54,025 nucleotides of DNA. It comes from Mucilaginibacter sp. Lineage in GTDB: Bacteria; Bacteroidota; Bacteroidia; Sphingobacteriales; Sphingobacteriaceae. The position numbers were made by a program, and so were the translations under genes. Shown in pieces: positions 9,690-16,184 of this stretch (the stretch's first letter is position 1; every line of letters starts with the position of its first letter). The stretch is from positions 1-54,025 of the forward strand of contig JAQBOA010000056.1 of NCBI GenBank assembly GCA_028288305.1, read 5' to 3'. The notes under the pieces were generated by a model that ran no database searches, was not told the origin of the DNA, and worked only from the letters and a program-made list of their open reading frames with translations.

Positions 9690-10267
9690 TGGTGCAGATA
9701 CAACAAGAAGACAGACTTAACCTGGGGGCGAAGAAATTTAATATGTGGATATTTATATTCACCTCTTTTATGTTTTTCGCAGCTTTATCCAGCGGGTTTA
9801 TAGTTTACAGCGGAGGCAAAGGGCATGGGTTGGATGTAATACTGCCACGTGCATTTATGTACAGTACTGCGGTGCTTATTATTAGCAGCATAACGCTTTT
9901 TATAGCTTCAAGAGCGGCCAAACAATTACAATTTGATAAACAGCGTCTTTTTTTATGGCTCACGTTTTTTTTAGGAATAGCTTTTTTCATTATACAGATA
10001 TACGCCTGGTATGTATTAACCTACAAAATGGGGGTGTATTTTACAAATCCAAATGCATCAAGAACATTTATTTACGTTTTTAGCGGGATGCACTTATTGC
10101 ACGTTATTGCAGGATTAATCTTATTGCTTAATACCATTAACAGTGCTTATAAAAATATTCCGCAGGTAAGAAAAATGTATAAAATGGAAATGACTTCTAT
10201 TTTTTGGCATTTTCTCGATATTATATGGATTTATCTGTATGTTTTTTTACTTTTGAACCAATATTAA
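9686..10267 (+). CDS. Heme-copper oxidase subunit III, short form
   Basis: 193 residues, five predicted helices. The motifs FIYVFSGMHLLHVIAGLI and FWHFLDIIWIYLYVFLLL are the last-helix signatures of subunit III. The start overlaps the ctaB stop (ATGA). Two consecutive subunit III genes are common in Bacteroidetes oxidase clusters. Subunit III stabilises the proton-pumping core and helps oxygen supply; how the two copies divide the work is not visible from the sequence. Confidence 0.88.
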   Translation: MMVQIQQEDRLNLGAKKFNMWIFIFTSFMFFAALSSGFIVYSGGKGHGLDVILPRAFMYSTAVLIISSITLFIASRAAKQLQFDKQRLFLWLTFFLGIAFFIIQIYAWYVLTYKMGVYFTNPNASRTFIYVFSGMHLLHVIAGLILLLNTINSAYKNIPQVRKMYKMEMTSIFWHFLDIIWIYLYVFLLLNQY

Positions 10268-10285
10268 CAAAAACAACAAGGTACA

Positions 10286-11011
10286 ATGAGTACAGCAGTA
10301 GCACAACAAATTGATGAGGTAAAATCAACGCCATGGTCCGGAGGCAGATCACCTTTTAATGCTGAATATGGTAAAATGATGATGTGGTTTTTCCTCTTAT
10401 CGGATGCATTTACTTTTTCGTCATTACTGATCTCTTACGGAGCTTTACGTTTTAGCGCACCGGTATGGCCAGCGCCTTCTTTAGTATTTCAATCGTTCCC
10501 TGGTCTTATAGAACATGGCGCACCCTTAGTGTTTGTTGGTTTAATGACCTTTATCCTCATCATGAGTTCGGTAACTATGGTGCTGGCTGTTGAAGCCGGT
10601 CATCGTAACGCTAAAAAAGAAGTTGTATGGTGGATGATAGGAACAATTATTGGTGGTGTAATGTTTTTAGGCTGCCAGGCAATGGAGTGGACACACCTTC
10701 ATAGTGAAGGATTTTGGTGGGGACATACACCTACAAAAGAAACTTTACAAGAGTTTTTTAACAAAGGAGTCCCGTTTGTGCAGCAACAAAACACATCGCA
10801 ACAGTTTGCAAATTTATTTTTTACCATAACAGGCTTCCATGGTTTCCACGTATTTTCGGGTGTAATTATAAATATTATAATTACAGTTAATGTTTTATTA
10901 GGAACATACCAAAAACGCGGCAGTTATTTAATGGTTGAAAAAGTTGGCCTTTACTGGCACTTTGTAGATTTGGTATGGGTGTTTGTATTTACCTTCTTTT
11001 ATTTAGTTTGA
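10286..11011 (+). CDS. ctaE: Cytochrome c oxidase subunit III
   Basis: 241 residues. The ends match subunit III: GFHGFHVFSGVIINIII and YWHFVDLVWVFVFTFFYLV. A hydrophilic N-terminus of about 30 residues precedes helix 1, and a loop around residues 140-175 is Gln/Asn-rich. It starts 18 bases after the short subunit III gene and shares its C-terminal pattern, but elsewhere the two are quite different, so they are old paralogues and not a recent duplication. Confidence 0.92.
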   Translation: MSTAVAQQIDEVKSTPWSGGRSPFNAEYGKMMMWFFLLSDAFTFSSLLISYGALRFSAPVWPAPSLVFQSFPGLIEHGAPLVFVGLMTFILIMSSVTMVLAVEAGHRNAKKEVVWWMIGTIIGGVMFLGCQAMEWTHLHSEGFWWGHTPTKETLQEFFNKGVPFVQQQNTSQQFANLFFTITGFHGFHVFSGVIINIIITVNVLLGTYQKRGSYLMVEKVGLYWHFVDLVWVFVFTFFYLV

Positions 11012-11030
11012 AAATTTAACCTGAGAATAT

Positions 11031-11384
11031 ATGTCATCAGAAATTACAGATGCTCATGCCGAAGGCAGTGAACATGGCGAACATGAAACAATGACCAAGA
11101 AAAGAATATGGAAAGTGTTTTTCATATTGTTAGGTATAACCTGTGTAGAGTTTTTTATAGCGCTCTATTTAGCTCCTCATCATCTAATTGCCGCAAATAT
11201 TGTAAATCCTATTTACATCATTTTAACGTTGTTTAAAGCGTTTTATATAGTAGGGTACTTTATGCATTTAAAGTTCGAAAAGATGGATATGGCACTGGCC
11301 ATTATAATTCCTATCCTTTTTATAATCGGTTTAATACTGGTACTTACAAATGAGAGCCACTATTGGATTGATTTGAGGCTGTAA
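11031..11384 (+). CDS. Cytochrome c oxidase subunit IV (prokaryotic COX4 family)
   Basis: 117 residues: a His/Glu-rich soluble N-terminus (about 30 residues) and then three helices with the pattern VEFFIALYL, FKAFYIVGYFMHLKFE and IIPILFIIGLIL. This is the small caa3-type subunit IV that packs against subunits I and III. Its stop shares bases with the start of the SCO gene (taatg). Confidence 0.9.
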   Translation: MSSEITDAHAEGSEHGEHETMTKKRIWKVFFILLGITCVEFFIALYLAPHHLIAANIVNPIYIILTLFKAFYIVGYFMHLKFEKMDMALAIIIPILFIIGLILVLTNESHYWIDLRL

Positions 11385-12085
11385 TGAAAAAAGCCGGAAT
11401 ATTTAAAAAAATTTCAATCCTGGTACTCGTTTTAGTTGTACCAGGATTTTTATATTATTTACTAACCTCCCAGGGTAAAAACAGGTACAAGCCGTTACCA
11501 ATATTTGGTCCAAAACAGCTTGCAAAAACTACTCATCGTATAAAAGGAAAGAATATTCCGGATACAATATTTCATATCCTTCCGGATTTTAAACTTACCG
11601 ATCAGAATGGGAAGCCGGTATCTTTAAAGACATTTGATAATAAGATATTTGTAGTTGGTTTTTTTTATACTCACTGTCAGGAGGTTTGCAAGCTGATGAA
11701 TAAGAATGTTAGCTTTTTAGATTCAATTTACGCTAAAAATAAAATGGTGAACTTTGTTTCCGTCACAGTTGACCCTGACCACGATTCAGTTGGGACGTTG
11801 AAAAATTATGCAAAAAGCTTTAAACCATCATCAGCAAAATGGCTGTTTTTAACCGGCGATACCGGTACTATTTACAACCTTGCCCGTAAAGGATTTTTAG
11901 TGAATGCCTTAAAGGTTAATAAAGATGAGTTTATTTATAGCGATAAGCTAATATTGATTGATCAAAGTAAACGCATCAGGGGTTATTATACCGGGGCATC
12001 AACAGATGAAGTAAACAGGCTGAATGATGAAATTAAAGTATTAATATCAGAAGAATTACGTAAAAACGATACACCGTTGTATTAG
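11384..12085 (+). CDS. SCO1/SenC-family protein with a substituted copper ligand
   Basis: 233 residues: one N-terminal membrane anchor (about 9-27) and then a thioredoxin-like domain facing the periplasm. The copper-binding pair is Cys98 and Cys102 (THCQEVC), followed by FVSVTVDPDHDSVGTLKNYA. The third ligand of the family, a His just before the strand reading (F/L)VLID, is absent: the segment reads DEFIYSDKLILID, with Tyr185 in that place. SCO proteins load or reduce the CuA site of subunit II. With this change it may act more as a thiol reductase than a copper carrier, which is inference. Confidence 0.88.
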   Translation: MKKAGIFKKISILVLVLVVPGFLYYLLTSQGKNRYKPLPIFGPKQLAKTTHRIKGKNIPDTIFHILPDFKLTDQNGKPVSLKTFDNKIFVVGFFYTHCQEVCKLMNKNVSFLDSIYAKNKMVNFVSVTVDPDHDSVGTLKNYAKSFKPSSAKWLFLTGDTGTIYNLARKGFLVNALKVNKDEFIYSDKLILIDQSKRIRGYYTGASTDEVNRLNDEIKVLISEELRKNDTPLY

Positions 12086-12097
12086 TATATAGTAGCA

Positions 12098-12201
12098 AGT
12101 ATCGAGTATCAAGTAGCTAGTAGCAAGTATAATGCATCAATTATAACATATCAAATATCAGGTATTTTGTTGTTGTATCATATATCTTGATACTCGATAC
12201 T
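12098..12201. repeat. Inverted repeat with perfect 16-bp arms after the SCO gene
   Basis: Left arm 12098-12113 (AGTATCGAGTATCAAG) and right arm 12186-12201 (CTTGATACTCGATACT) are exact reverse complements across a 72-base AT-rich loop. Related words (AGTAGCAAGTAT, TAGCAAGTAT) also repeat directly inside the left half. It fills most of the gap between the SCO and DUF420 genes. Confidence 0.75.
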
Positions 12202-12216
12202 AATCCCAAATAGAAA

Positions 12217-12789
12217 ATGACAGATAAATTTATATTCCGTTTCGTTGCAGCAGTTTCAATATTTGTATTTGTTGTAGTGCTGGTTTTAAACCGCAGGCTT
12301 ATTCCGGCCCCTTCAGTAGTCCCTTCCTTCACACACTATTTGCCGATACTAAATGCTATATTGAATGGAACCTGTAGTGTATTACTGTTAATATCTTTGT
12401 ATTTTATTATGCATGGCAAGGTGACAATGCACAAACGTATAAATATATTAACCTTTTGTCTGTCCTCGCTTTTCCTGGTTTCTTATATTGTTTTTCATTA
12501 TCTGGCACCGGAAACAAGATATGGTGATTTGAATGGTGACGGAAAATTATCACCTGGAGAAATTACCTCTTCCGGCAGCATCAGGTATGTTTATTATGTG
12601 ATACTAACATCGCACATCATATTAGCAGCTGGTGTTTTACCATTAATACTGTTAAGCTTTTATCGTGGTTTACAAATGCAGGTAGAAAAACATAAGAAAT
12701 TGGTAAGATGGGCGTTTCCTATATGGTTATATGTAACAGTAACTGGCGTCATCGTTTATTTAATGATATCTCCTTATTACCATTTTTAA
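12217..12789 (+). CDS. DUF420 membrane protein, CtaM-like oxidase assembly factor
   Basis: 190 residues with five helices and the DUF420 pattern (LPILNAILNGTCSVLLLISL near residues 42-61, then IRYVYYVILTSHIILA). DUF420 proteins such as CtaM of Staphylococcus aureus are needed for heme A-type oxidase activity, and this gene follows the oxidase genes directly. The loop between helices 3 and 4 contains DLNGDGKLSPGE (104-115), which fits an EF-hand calcium loop with ligands at D104, N106, D108, K110 (backbone), S112 and E115. A role in oxidase maturation is likely; calcium binding is untested inference. Confidence 0.85.
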   Translation: MTDKFIFRFVAAVSIFVFVVVLVLNRRLIPAPSVVPSFTHYLPILNAILNGTCSVLLLISLYFIMHGKVTMHKRINILTFCLSSLFLVSYIVFHYLAPETRYGDLNGDGKLSPGEITSSGSIRYVYYVILTSHIILAAGVLPLILLSFYRGLQMQVEKHKKLVRWAFPIWLYVTVTGVIVYLMISPYYHF

Positions 12790-12798
12790 TTTTTGATG

Positions 12799-12903
12799 AA
12801 AGGTTGTAAAGTTGAAATGTTGTAAGGTTGCATTGTCTTCAATAGATGCATACTCATTTAATCTGCAAATTTAAACATTCCAACATTTCAACTTTCCAAC
12901 CTT
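12799..12903. repeat. Inverted repeat of GGTTGTAAAGTTG words
   Basis: Left arm 12799-12825 and right arm 12878-12903 pair over 26 positions with two mismatches (AAGGTTGtAAAGTTGAAATG against its complement). The arms are built from repeats of the word GTTG/CAAC. It sits between DUF420 and the next small gene and could terminate the long cox transcript. Confidence 0.75.
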
Positions 12904-12916
12904 CCAACATTTTACG

Positions 12917-12924
12917 TAAATTTG
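12917..12924 (+). promoter_or_regulatory. Candidate -7 box right before the start of the small CxxC protein gene
   Basis: TAAATTTG fits TAnnTTTG and ends four bases before the ATG at 12929. If used, transcription would begin at or next to the start codon, giving a leaderless or nearly leaderless message. No strong -33 element is visible. Confidence 0.4.
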
Positions 12925-12928
12925 TATT

Positions 12929-13207
12929 ATGAAAATAAGCTTAAAAATAGCATTGTTCCTCATTGTATTTGGCTCGATTGTATTAAGCATAAAGCCAGTT
13001 AAAGCACAGTGTGCCCAATGTGCCGCAACAATTGAATCGAATGCAAAAAGCGGTGATAAAACCGCTAATGGCTTAAATAAAGGAATTTTATTTTTATTGG
13101 CCGCACCTTATTTGGCTGTTGCAGCAGTAGGGCTTGTTTGGTATAAAAAATACCGCCGCAAAAATGTTAATATTAATATTCGCAACGAAAAGTTAAATCT
13201 AAACTAA
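12929..13207 (+). CDS. Small secreted/membrane protein with CxxC motif, conserved near oxidase genes
   Basis: 92 residues. A signal peptide or first helix (about 5-25, ending KPVKAQ) is followed by CAQCAATIES, a short polar stretch ending GLNKGILFLL, one more helix (about 50-70, LFLLAAPYLAVAAVGLVWY) and a basic tail rich in Lys/Arg and Asn. I know similar small proteins from Bacteroidetes oxidase neighbourhoods but not a named function. The extracytoplasmic CxxC could bind copper or heme or do thiol exchange; this is a guess from position. Confidence 0.75.
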   Translation: MKISLKIALFLIVFGSIVLSIKPVKAQCAQCAATIESNAKSGDKTANGLNKGILFLLAAPYLAVAAVGLVWYKKYRRKNVNINIRNEKLNLN

Positions 13208-13243
13208 ACAGATCATTCAATAGCTGCTCTTCTATAATTAATT

Positions 13244-13651
13244 ATGTCTCAAACACCGAAATCATGGGCAATGCTGCATACAAAATGTCCGCGATGCCGC
13301 AGGGGAGATATGTTTACCGGTGGTATGTATAGTTTCGGTTTCAACAAGATTCACCAACATTGCCCGCATTGTAATTTGCATTTTGAAATAGAGCCTGGTT
13401 ATTTTTATGCCGCAATGTATGTAAGCTACGCCTTAAATGTAGCTGAAGCTTTAACCATCGTCGCAGCTACCTATATATTTTCACATAATATCGATTCGCC
13501 CTGGCTGTATACAGGTGTAATTTTAGCTGGCTGTATTTTGCTTTCACCAATAAATTTCAGATATTCCCGCGTTTTACTTTTATATTGGTTGTCACCTAAA
13601 ATAAATTATCAGCCACATTTAGATATCGATGATACAACGCCATACCTTTGA
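13244..13651 (+). CDS. DUF983 family zinc-ribbon membrane protein
   Basis: 135 residues. The N-terminal zinc-ribbon-like module has two CxxC pairs (CPRCRRG near 15-21 and CPHCNLHFE near 41-49), followed by EPGYFYAAMYVSYALN and two helices. This is the DUF983 layout. The function is not established; members often sit near oxidase or heme genes. The last 23 bases overlap the next gene in another frame. Confidence 0.88.
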   Translation: MSQTPKSWAMLHTKCPRCRRGDMFTGGMYSFGFNKIHQHCPHCNLHFEIEPGYFYAAMYVSYALNVAEALTIVAATYIFSHNIDSPWLYTGVILAGCILLSPINFRYSRVLLLYWLSPKINYQPHLDIDDTTPYL

Positions 13652-14291
13652 TTTCTTAAAAGAACTCGGTGAAAATAATAACCGGGAATGGTTCCAGGCA
13701 AATAAAGAACGCTATGAAGCGGCACGTGAAAATGTAATTGATTTTACTGGCGAACTAATCAAATATCTTCATAAAATAGATCCGGGTATTGATGAAAGCC
13801 TGGAAGCTAAGAAATGTGTTATGCGCATTTATCGTGATATAAGGTTCAGCAAAGATAAAACACCATATAAAAACCATTTTGGAGTAAGTTTACCAACAAA
13901 AGGCCAAAGGGCCGGTTCGGCCGAATACTTTTTACATATTTCGCCCACTAATACTTTTATTGCAGGAGGCTACTGGATGCCTCCGGCCAATCACTTAAAA
14001 GCTATAAGGCAGGAAATTGACTATAATGGCAATGATCTGAAAAAAATAATTGATGCTGCTGAATTTATTAAGCTATTTGGCGAATTTAGAAAGCAGGACC
14101 AATTAAAGAGTGTTCCCCGGGAATATAATGCTGAAAATGAAAATGTTGACTTGCTAAAGCTGAAAAGTTTCGTAGCTTTCCATCAGTTAAAGGATGAAGA
14201 GTTAATGCTTAAAAACTCCACTGAAAGCATTGCAGCGATATGCGGTAAAATATATCCGCTTAATGTTTTTTTAAATAATGCCCTTGCTTAA
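13629..14291 (+). CDS. DUF2461 (TIGR02453) family protein
   Basis: 220 residues, soluble, no signal peptide. It begins with the family pattern TFDFLKELGENNNREWFQANK and has RIYRDIRFSKDKTPYKNHFG (about 67-86) and FHISPTNTFIAGGYWMP-like elements typical of DUF2461. No biochemical role is known to me. The start overlaps the DUF983 stop region and the stop shares bases with the downstream start (taatg), so it belongs to the same transcription unit. Confidence 0.9.
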   Translation: MIQRHTFDFLKELGENNNREWFQANKERYEAARENVIDFTGELIKYLHKIDPGIDESLEAKKCVMRIYRDIRFSKDKTPYKNHFGVSLPTKGQRAGSAEYFLHISPTNTFIAGGYWMPPANHLKAIRQEIDYNGNDLKKIIDAAEFIKLFGEFRKQDQLKSVPREYNAENENVDLLKLKSFVAFHQLKDEELMLKNSTESIAAICGKIYPLNVFLNNALA

Positions 14292-14311
14292 TGTTTAAAA
14301 ACCCAATTACT

Positions 14312-15163
14312 ATGATTAAAATTAAATATTGTTTATTCGCTGCGTTTTTATGTATTGGATTACATTCCTGCATAGTGCTTTCACCCAAAAAATATAAAGC
14401 ATTATTGGCCCAACGTGATTCGCTTGCTACACGCACCGGCAGCCTTGAAGATTCTGTTGCTCATTTACGTGCCGATACTGCACGCCTGCATCATGCTATC
14501 AATGATTTGCAAAATACTTATAATACGTTAAGCAGTAATTATAATTCATTAAATGATAAGTATAATTCACTGAATAATAATTTTAATACCAGTTCATCAA
14601 AAGTAACTTCGTTATCAGCTGATTTGAAAAAGAGGGAAGCCCGTTTAAAAGAGGTAGAAGAAATACTTCGTAAGCGTGATGAAGCTGCTACTGCATTAAA
14701 AAGTAAGCTGCAGGCAGCACTGTTAGGCTTTCAGCAAAATGGTTTATCTGTAGATATAAGGAATGGTAAGGTATATGTTTCATTAGCTGATAAACTATTG
14801 TTCCCATCCGGTAGCATTGTTATTGATGCCCGTGGTAAAATGGCACTTGAACAGCTGGCAGCAGTTCTTAATAAAGAGCTGGATATCAATATTGCAGTTG
14901 AAGGGCATACCGATGATAAAAAGGTAATTAACCTGGGACAGATAAAAGATAATTGGGATTTAAGTGTATTGCGTGCAACATCCGTATGCCGTTACCTTAC
15001 TGAAGTTGAGAAAGTTGATCCGCACAGGCTTACTGCAACAGGTAAAAGTGAATATCAACCCATCGATCCGGGGAATACTGCTGAGGCCCGCGCCAAAAAC
15101 AGGAGGATAGAAATTGTACTTACTCCGAAACTTGACGAACTATATAATTTGATCAAGCAATAA
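14312..15163 (+). CDS. OmpA-family lipoprotein with coiled-coil linker
   Basis: 283 residues from the ATG at 14312 (the frame is open from 14291; the later start gives a proper lipoprotein signal ending LHSC, Cys20). Next comes a long heptad-rich coiled coil (about 30-130) with Asn/Ser/Tyr repeats (YNSLNDKYNSLNNNFN). The C-terminal OmpA-like peptidoglycan-binding domain has VEGHTDDKK, LSVLRATSVCRYL and NRRIEIVLTP. It probably bridges the outer membrane and the cell wall. It is the last + gene of the region and ends in a perfect hairpin. Confidence 0.9.
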   Translation: MIKIKYCLFAAFLCIGLHSCIVLSPKKYKALLAQRDSLATRTGSLEDSVAHLRADTARLHHAINDLQNTYNTLSSNYNSLNDKYNSLNNNFNTSSSKVTSLSADLKKREARLKEVEEILRKRDEAATALKSKLQAALLGFQQNGLSVDIRNGKVYVSLADKLLFPSGSIVIDARGKMALEQLAAVLNKELDINIAVEGHTDDKKVINLGQIKDNWDLSVLRATSVCRYLTEVEKVDPHRLTATGKSEYQPIDPGNTAEARAKNRRIEIVLTPKLDELYNLIKQ

Positions 15164-15223
15164 TTTATATGAATCAGAATTTTCAGAATGTTTAAATTCT
15201 GAAAATTCTGATTCATATAAATT
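15162..15223. terminator. Perfect 28-bp stem hairpin between convergent genes
   Basis: Arms 15162-15189 and 15196-15223 are exact reverse complements with a six-base loop (gtttaa). The hairpin overlaps the stop codon of the OmpA-like gene and touches the 3' end of rfbC on the other strand. A/T runs at both foot ends suit termination in either direction. Confidence 0.8.
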
Positions 15224-15770
15224 AAAACGGACTTTTGAATTCACTAAAAGAAGGAAGAAGTTCGTCCTTTGGAGATAGCAATACATCATTTTGGGCGATG
15301 CCCCAGTCAATATTTAAAGCAGGATCATTCCAAATCACACCTATTTCTGACGCTTTATCATAATAATTATTTACCTTGTAAGTAAAAATGGTATTGTCTT
15401 CAAGTGTAGAAAAACCATGAAGGAAGCCCGCCGGGATCCATAATTGTAATTTATTAGCCTCATTTAGCTCAATAGAAAAATATTTTCCATAGGTAGGTGA
15501 GCCTTTGCGAATATCGACAGCTACATCTAAAACTCTTCCTTTTATAACACGTACCAGTTTGCCTTGGGCGAAGGGGTCTGCTTGGGCATGGAGCGCCCTA
15601 ACTGCACCTTTTTGGGAAAAAGATTGATTATCCTGTACAAAATCTACAGCTATGCCAGCTTCTGTAAATTTACTTTTATTATAGCTTTCATAAAAATAGC
15701 CCCTGTCATCATTAAATATACGTGGTTCAATAATCAGCAGGCCTTCAATATTGGTAGTAATAATTTTCAT
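15222..15770 (-). CDS. rfbC: dTDP-4-dehydrorhamnose 3,5-epimerase
   Basis: 182 residues, a cupin-fold epimerase of normal length. Family motifs are visible: LLIIEPRIFNDDRGYFYESY, FVQDNQSFSQKGAVRALH (the catalytic-His region), VDIRKGSPTYGKY and LWIPAGFLHGFSTLED. It makes the 4-keto-L-rhamnose intermediate of dTDP-rhamnose synthesis for surface polysaccharide. The other rml genes are not in the window. In the strand sense it follows the DUF4286 gene with a two-base gap. Confidence 0.95.
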   Translation of the reverse strand: MKIITTNIEGLLIIEPRIFNDDRGYFYESYNKSKFTEAGIAVDFVQDNQSFSQKGAVRALHAQADPFAQGKLVRVIKGRVLDVAVDIRKGSPTYGKYFSIELNEANKLQLWIPAGFLHGFSTLEDNTIFTYKVNNYYDKASEIGVIWNDPALNIDWGIAQNDVLLSPKDELLPSFSEFKSPF

Positions 15771-15772
15771 TG

Positions 15773-16075
15773 TTAGTCTACAGTTTTCATTAAGGTGTTA
15801 AAAATCACAAACTGGTTTTCAAATTCTTTATTATGAATAGCCTGCAGTTGGTGGAAGTGTTTATTATAAAAGTGATTGAAATTTTCAATATTATCCGCAT
15901 AATATTGTACGCAATAAGTTACACCTTCGTTTGGGGAATCAATAACATTTAGTATTTGGTATGATTTAAAATACCCGGTTGCCATAACAGCAGGAATATG
16001 TACATGTTTTGCCCATTTAAGCCAGTTCTCGTGGATAGCTTCATCCACAATTACAGTATCGTTAAATATGATCAT
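15773..16075 (-). CDS. DUF4286 family protein
   Basis: 100 residues, soluble, matching DUF4286: N-terminal MIIFNDTVIVDEAIHENWL, then KYVHIP-like AKHVHIPAVMATG and SYQILNV, and a C-terminal HFHQLQAIHNKEFENQFV. The fold is expected to be a small ferredoxin-like domain; the function is unknown. A TAnnTTTG box sits four bases upstream of its ATG. It is probably transcribed with rfbC, which starts three bases beyond its stop. Confidence 0.88.
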   Translation of the reverse strand: MIIFNDTVIVDEAIHENWLKWAKHVHIPAVMATGYFKSYQILNVIDSPNEGVTYCVQYYADNIENFNHFYNKHFHQLQAIHNKEFENQFVIFNTLMKTVD

Positions 16076-16079
16076 GGGG

Positions 16080-16087
16080 CAAAAATA
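16080..16087 (-). promoter_or_regulatory. Candidate -7 box immediately before the DUF4286 start
   Basis: On the minus strand TATTTTTG fits TAnnTTTG. Only four bases (cccc) separate it from the ATG, again suggesting a transcript with little or no leader for the DUF4286-rfbC pair. Confidence 0.35.
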
Positions 16088-16096
16088 TGATTTTTT

Positions 16097-16180
16097 AATG
16101 TGCAGATGTGCGAATTACAAATGTGCGGATGAAAAAAAAATCTAACTGCACATTTGCACATCTGAAATCTGCACATCTAC
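16097..16180. repeat. Imperfect inverted repeat of GATGTGC words
   Basis: The left half has TGCAGATGTGC and AAATGTGCGGATG. The right half has CTGCACATTTGCACATCTG and CTGCACATCTAC, complementary with register shifts. It separates the DUF4286 gene from the TPR gene, so it lies downstream of the TPR gene and may end its transcript. Confidence 0.65.
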
Positions 16181-16184
16181 ACTC

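Noticed and set aside
9686..11011. Two subunit III genes as a recent duplication
   Set aside because: They differ in length and most of the sequence, and the pair is common in Bacteroidetes oxidase clusters.
12098..12201. Possible CRISPR-like or attachment site
   Set aside because: Only two arms in inverted orientation, no regular spacers and no integrase or cas gene nearby.
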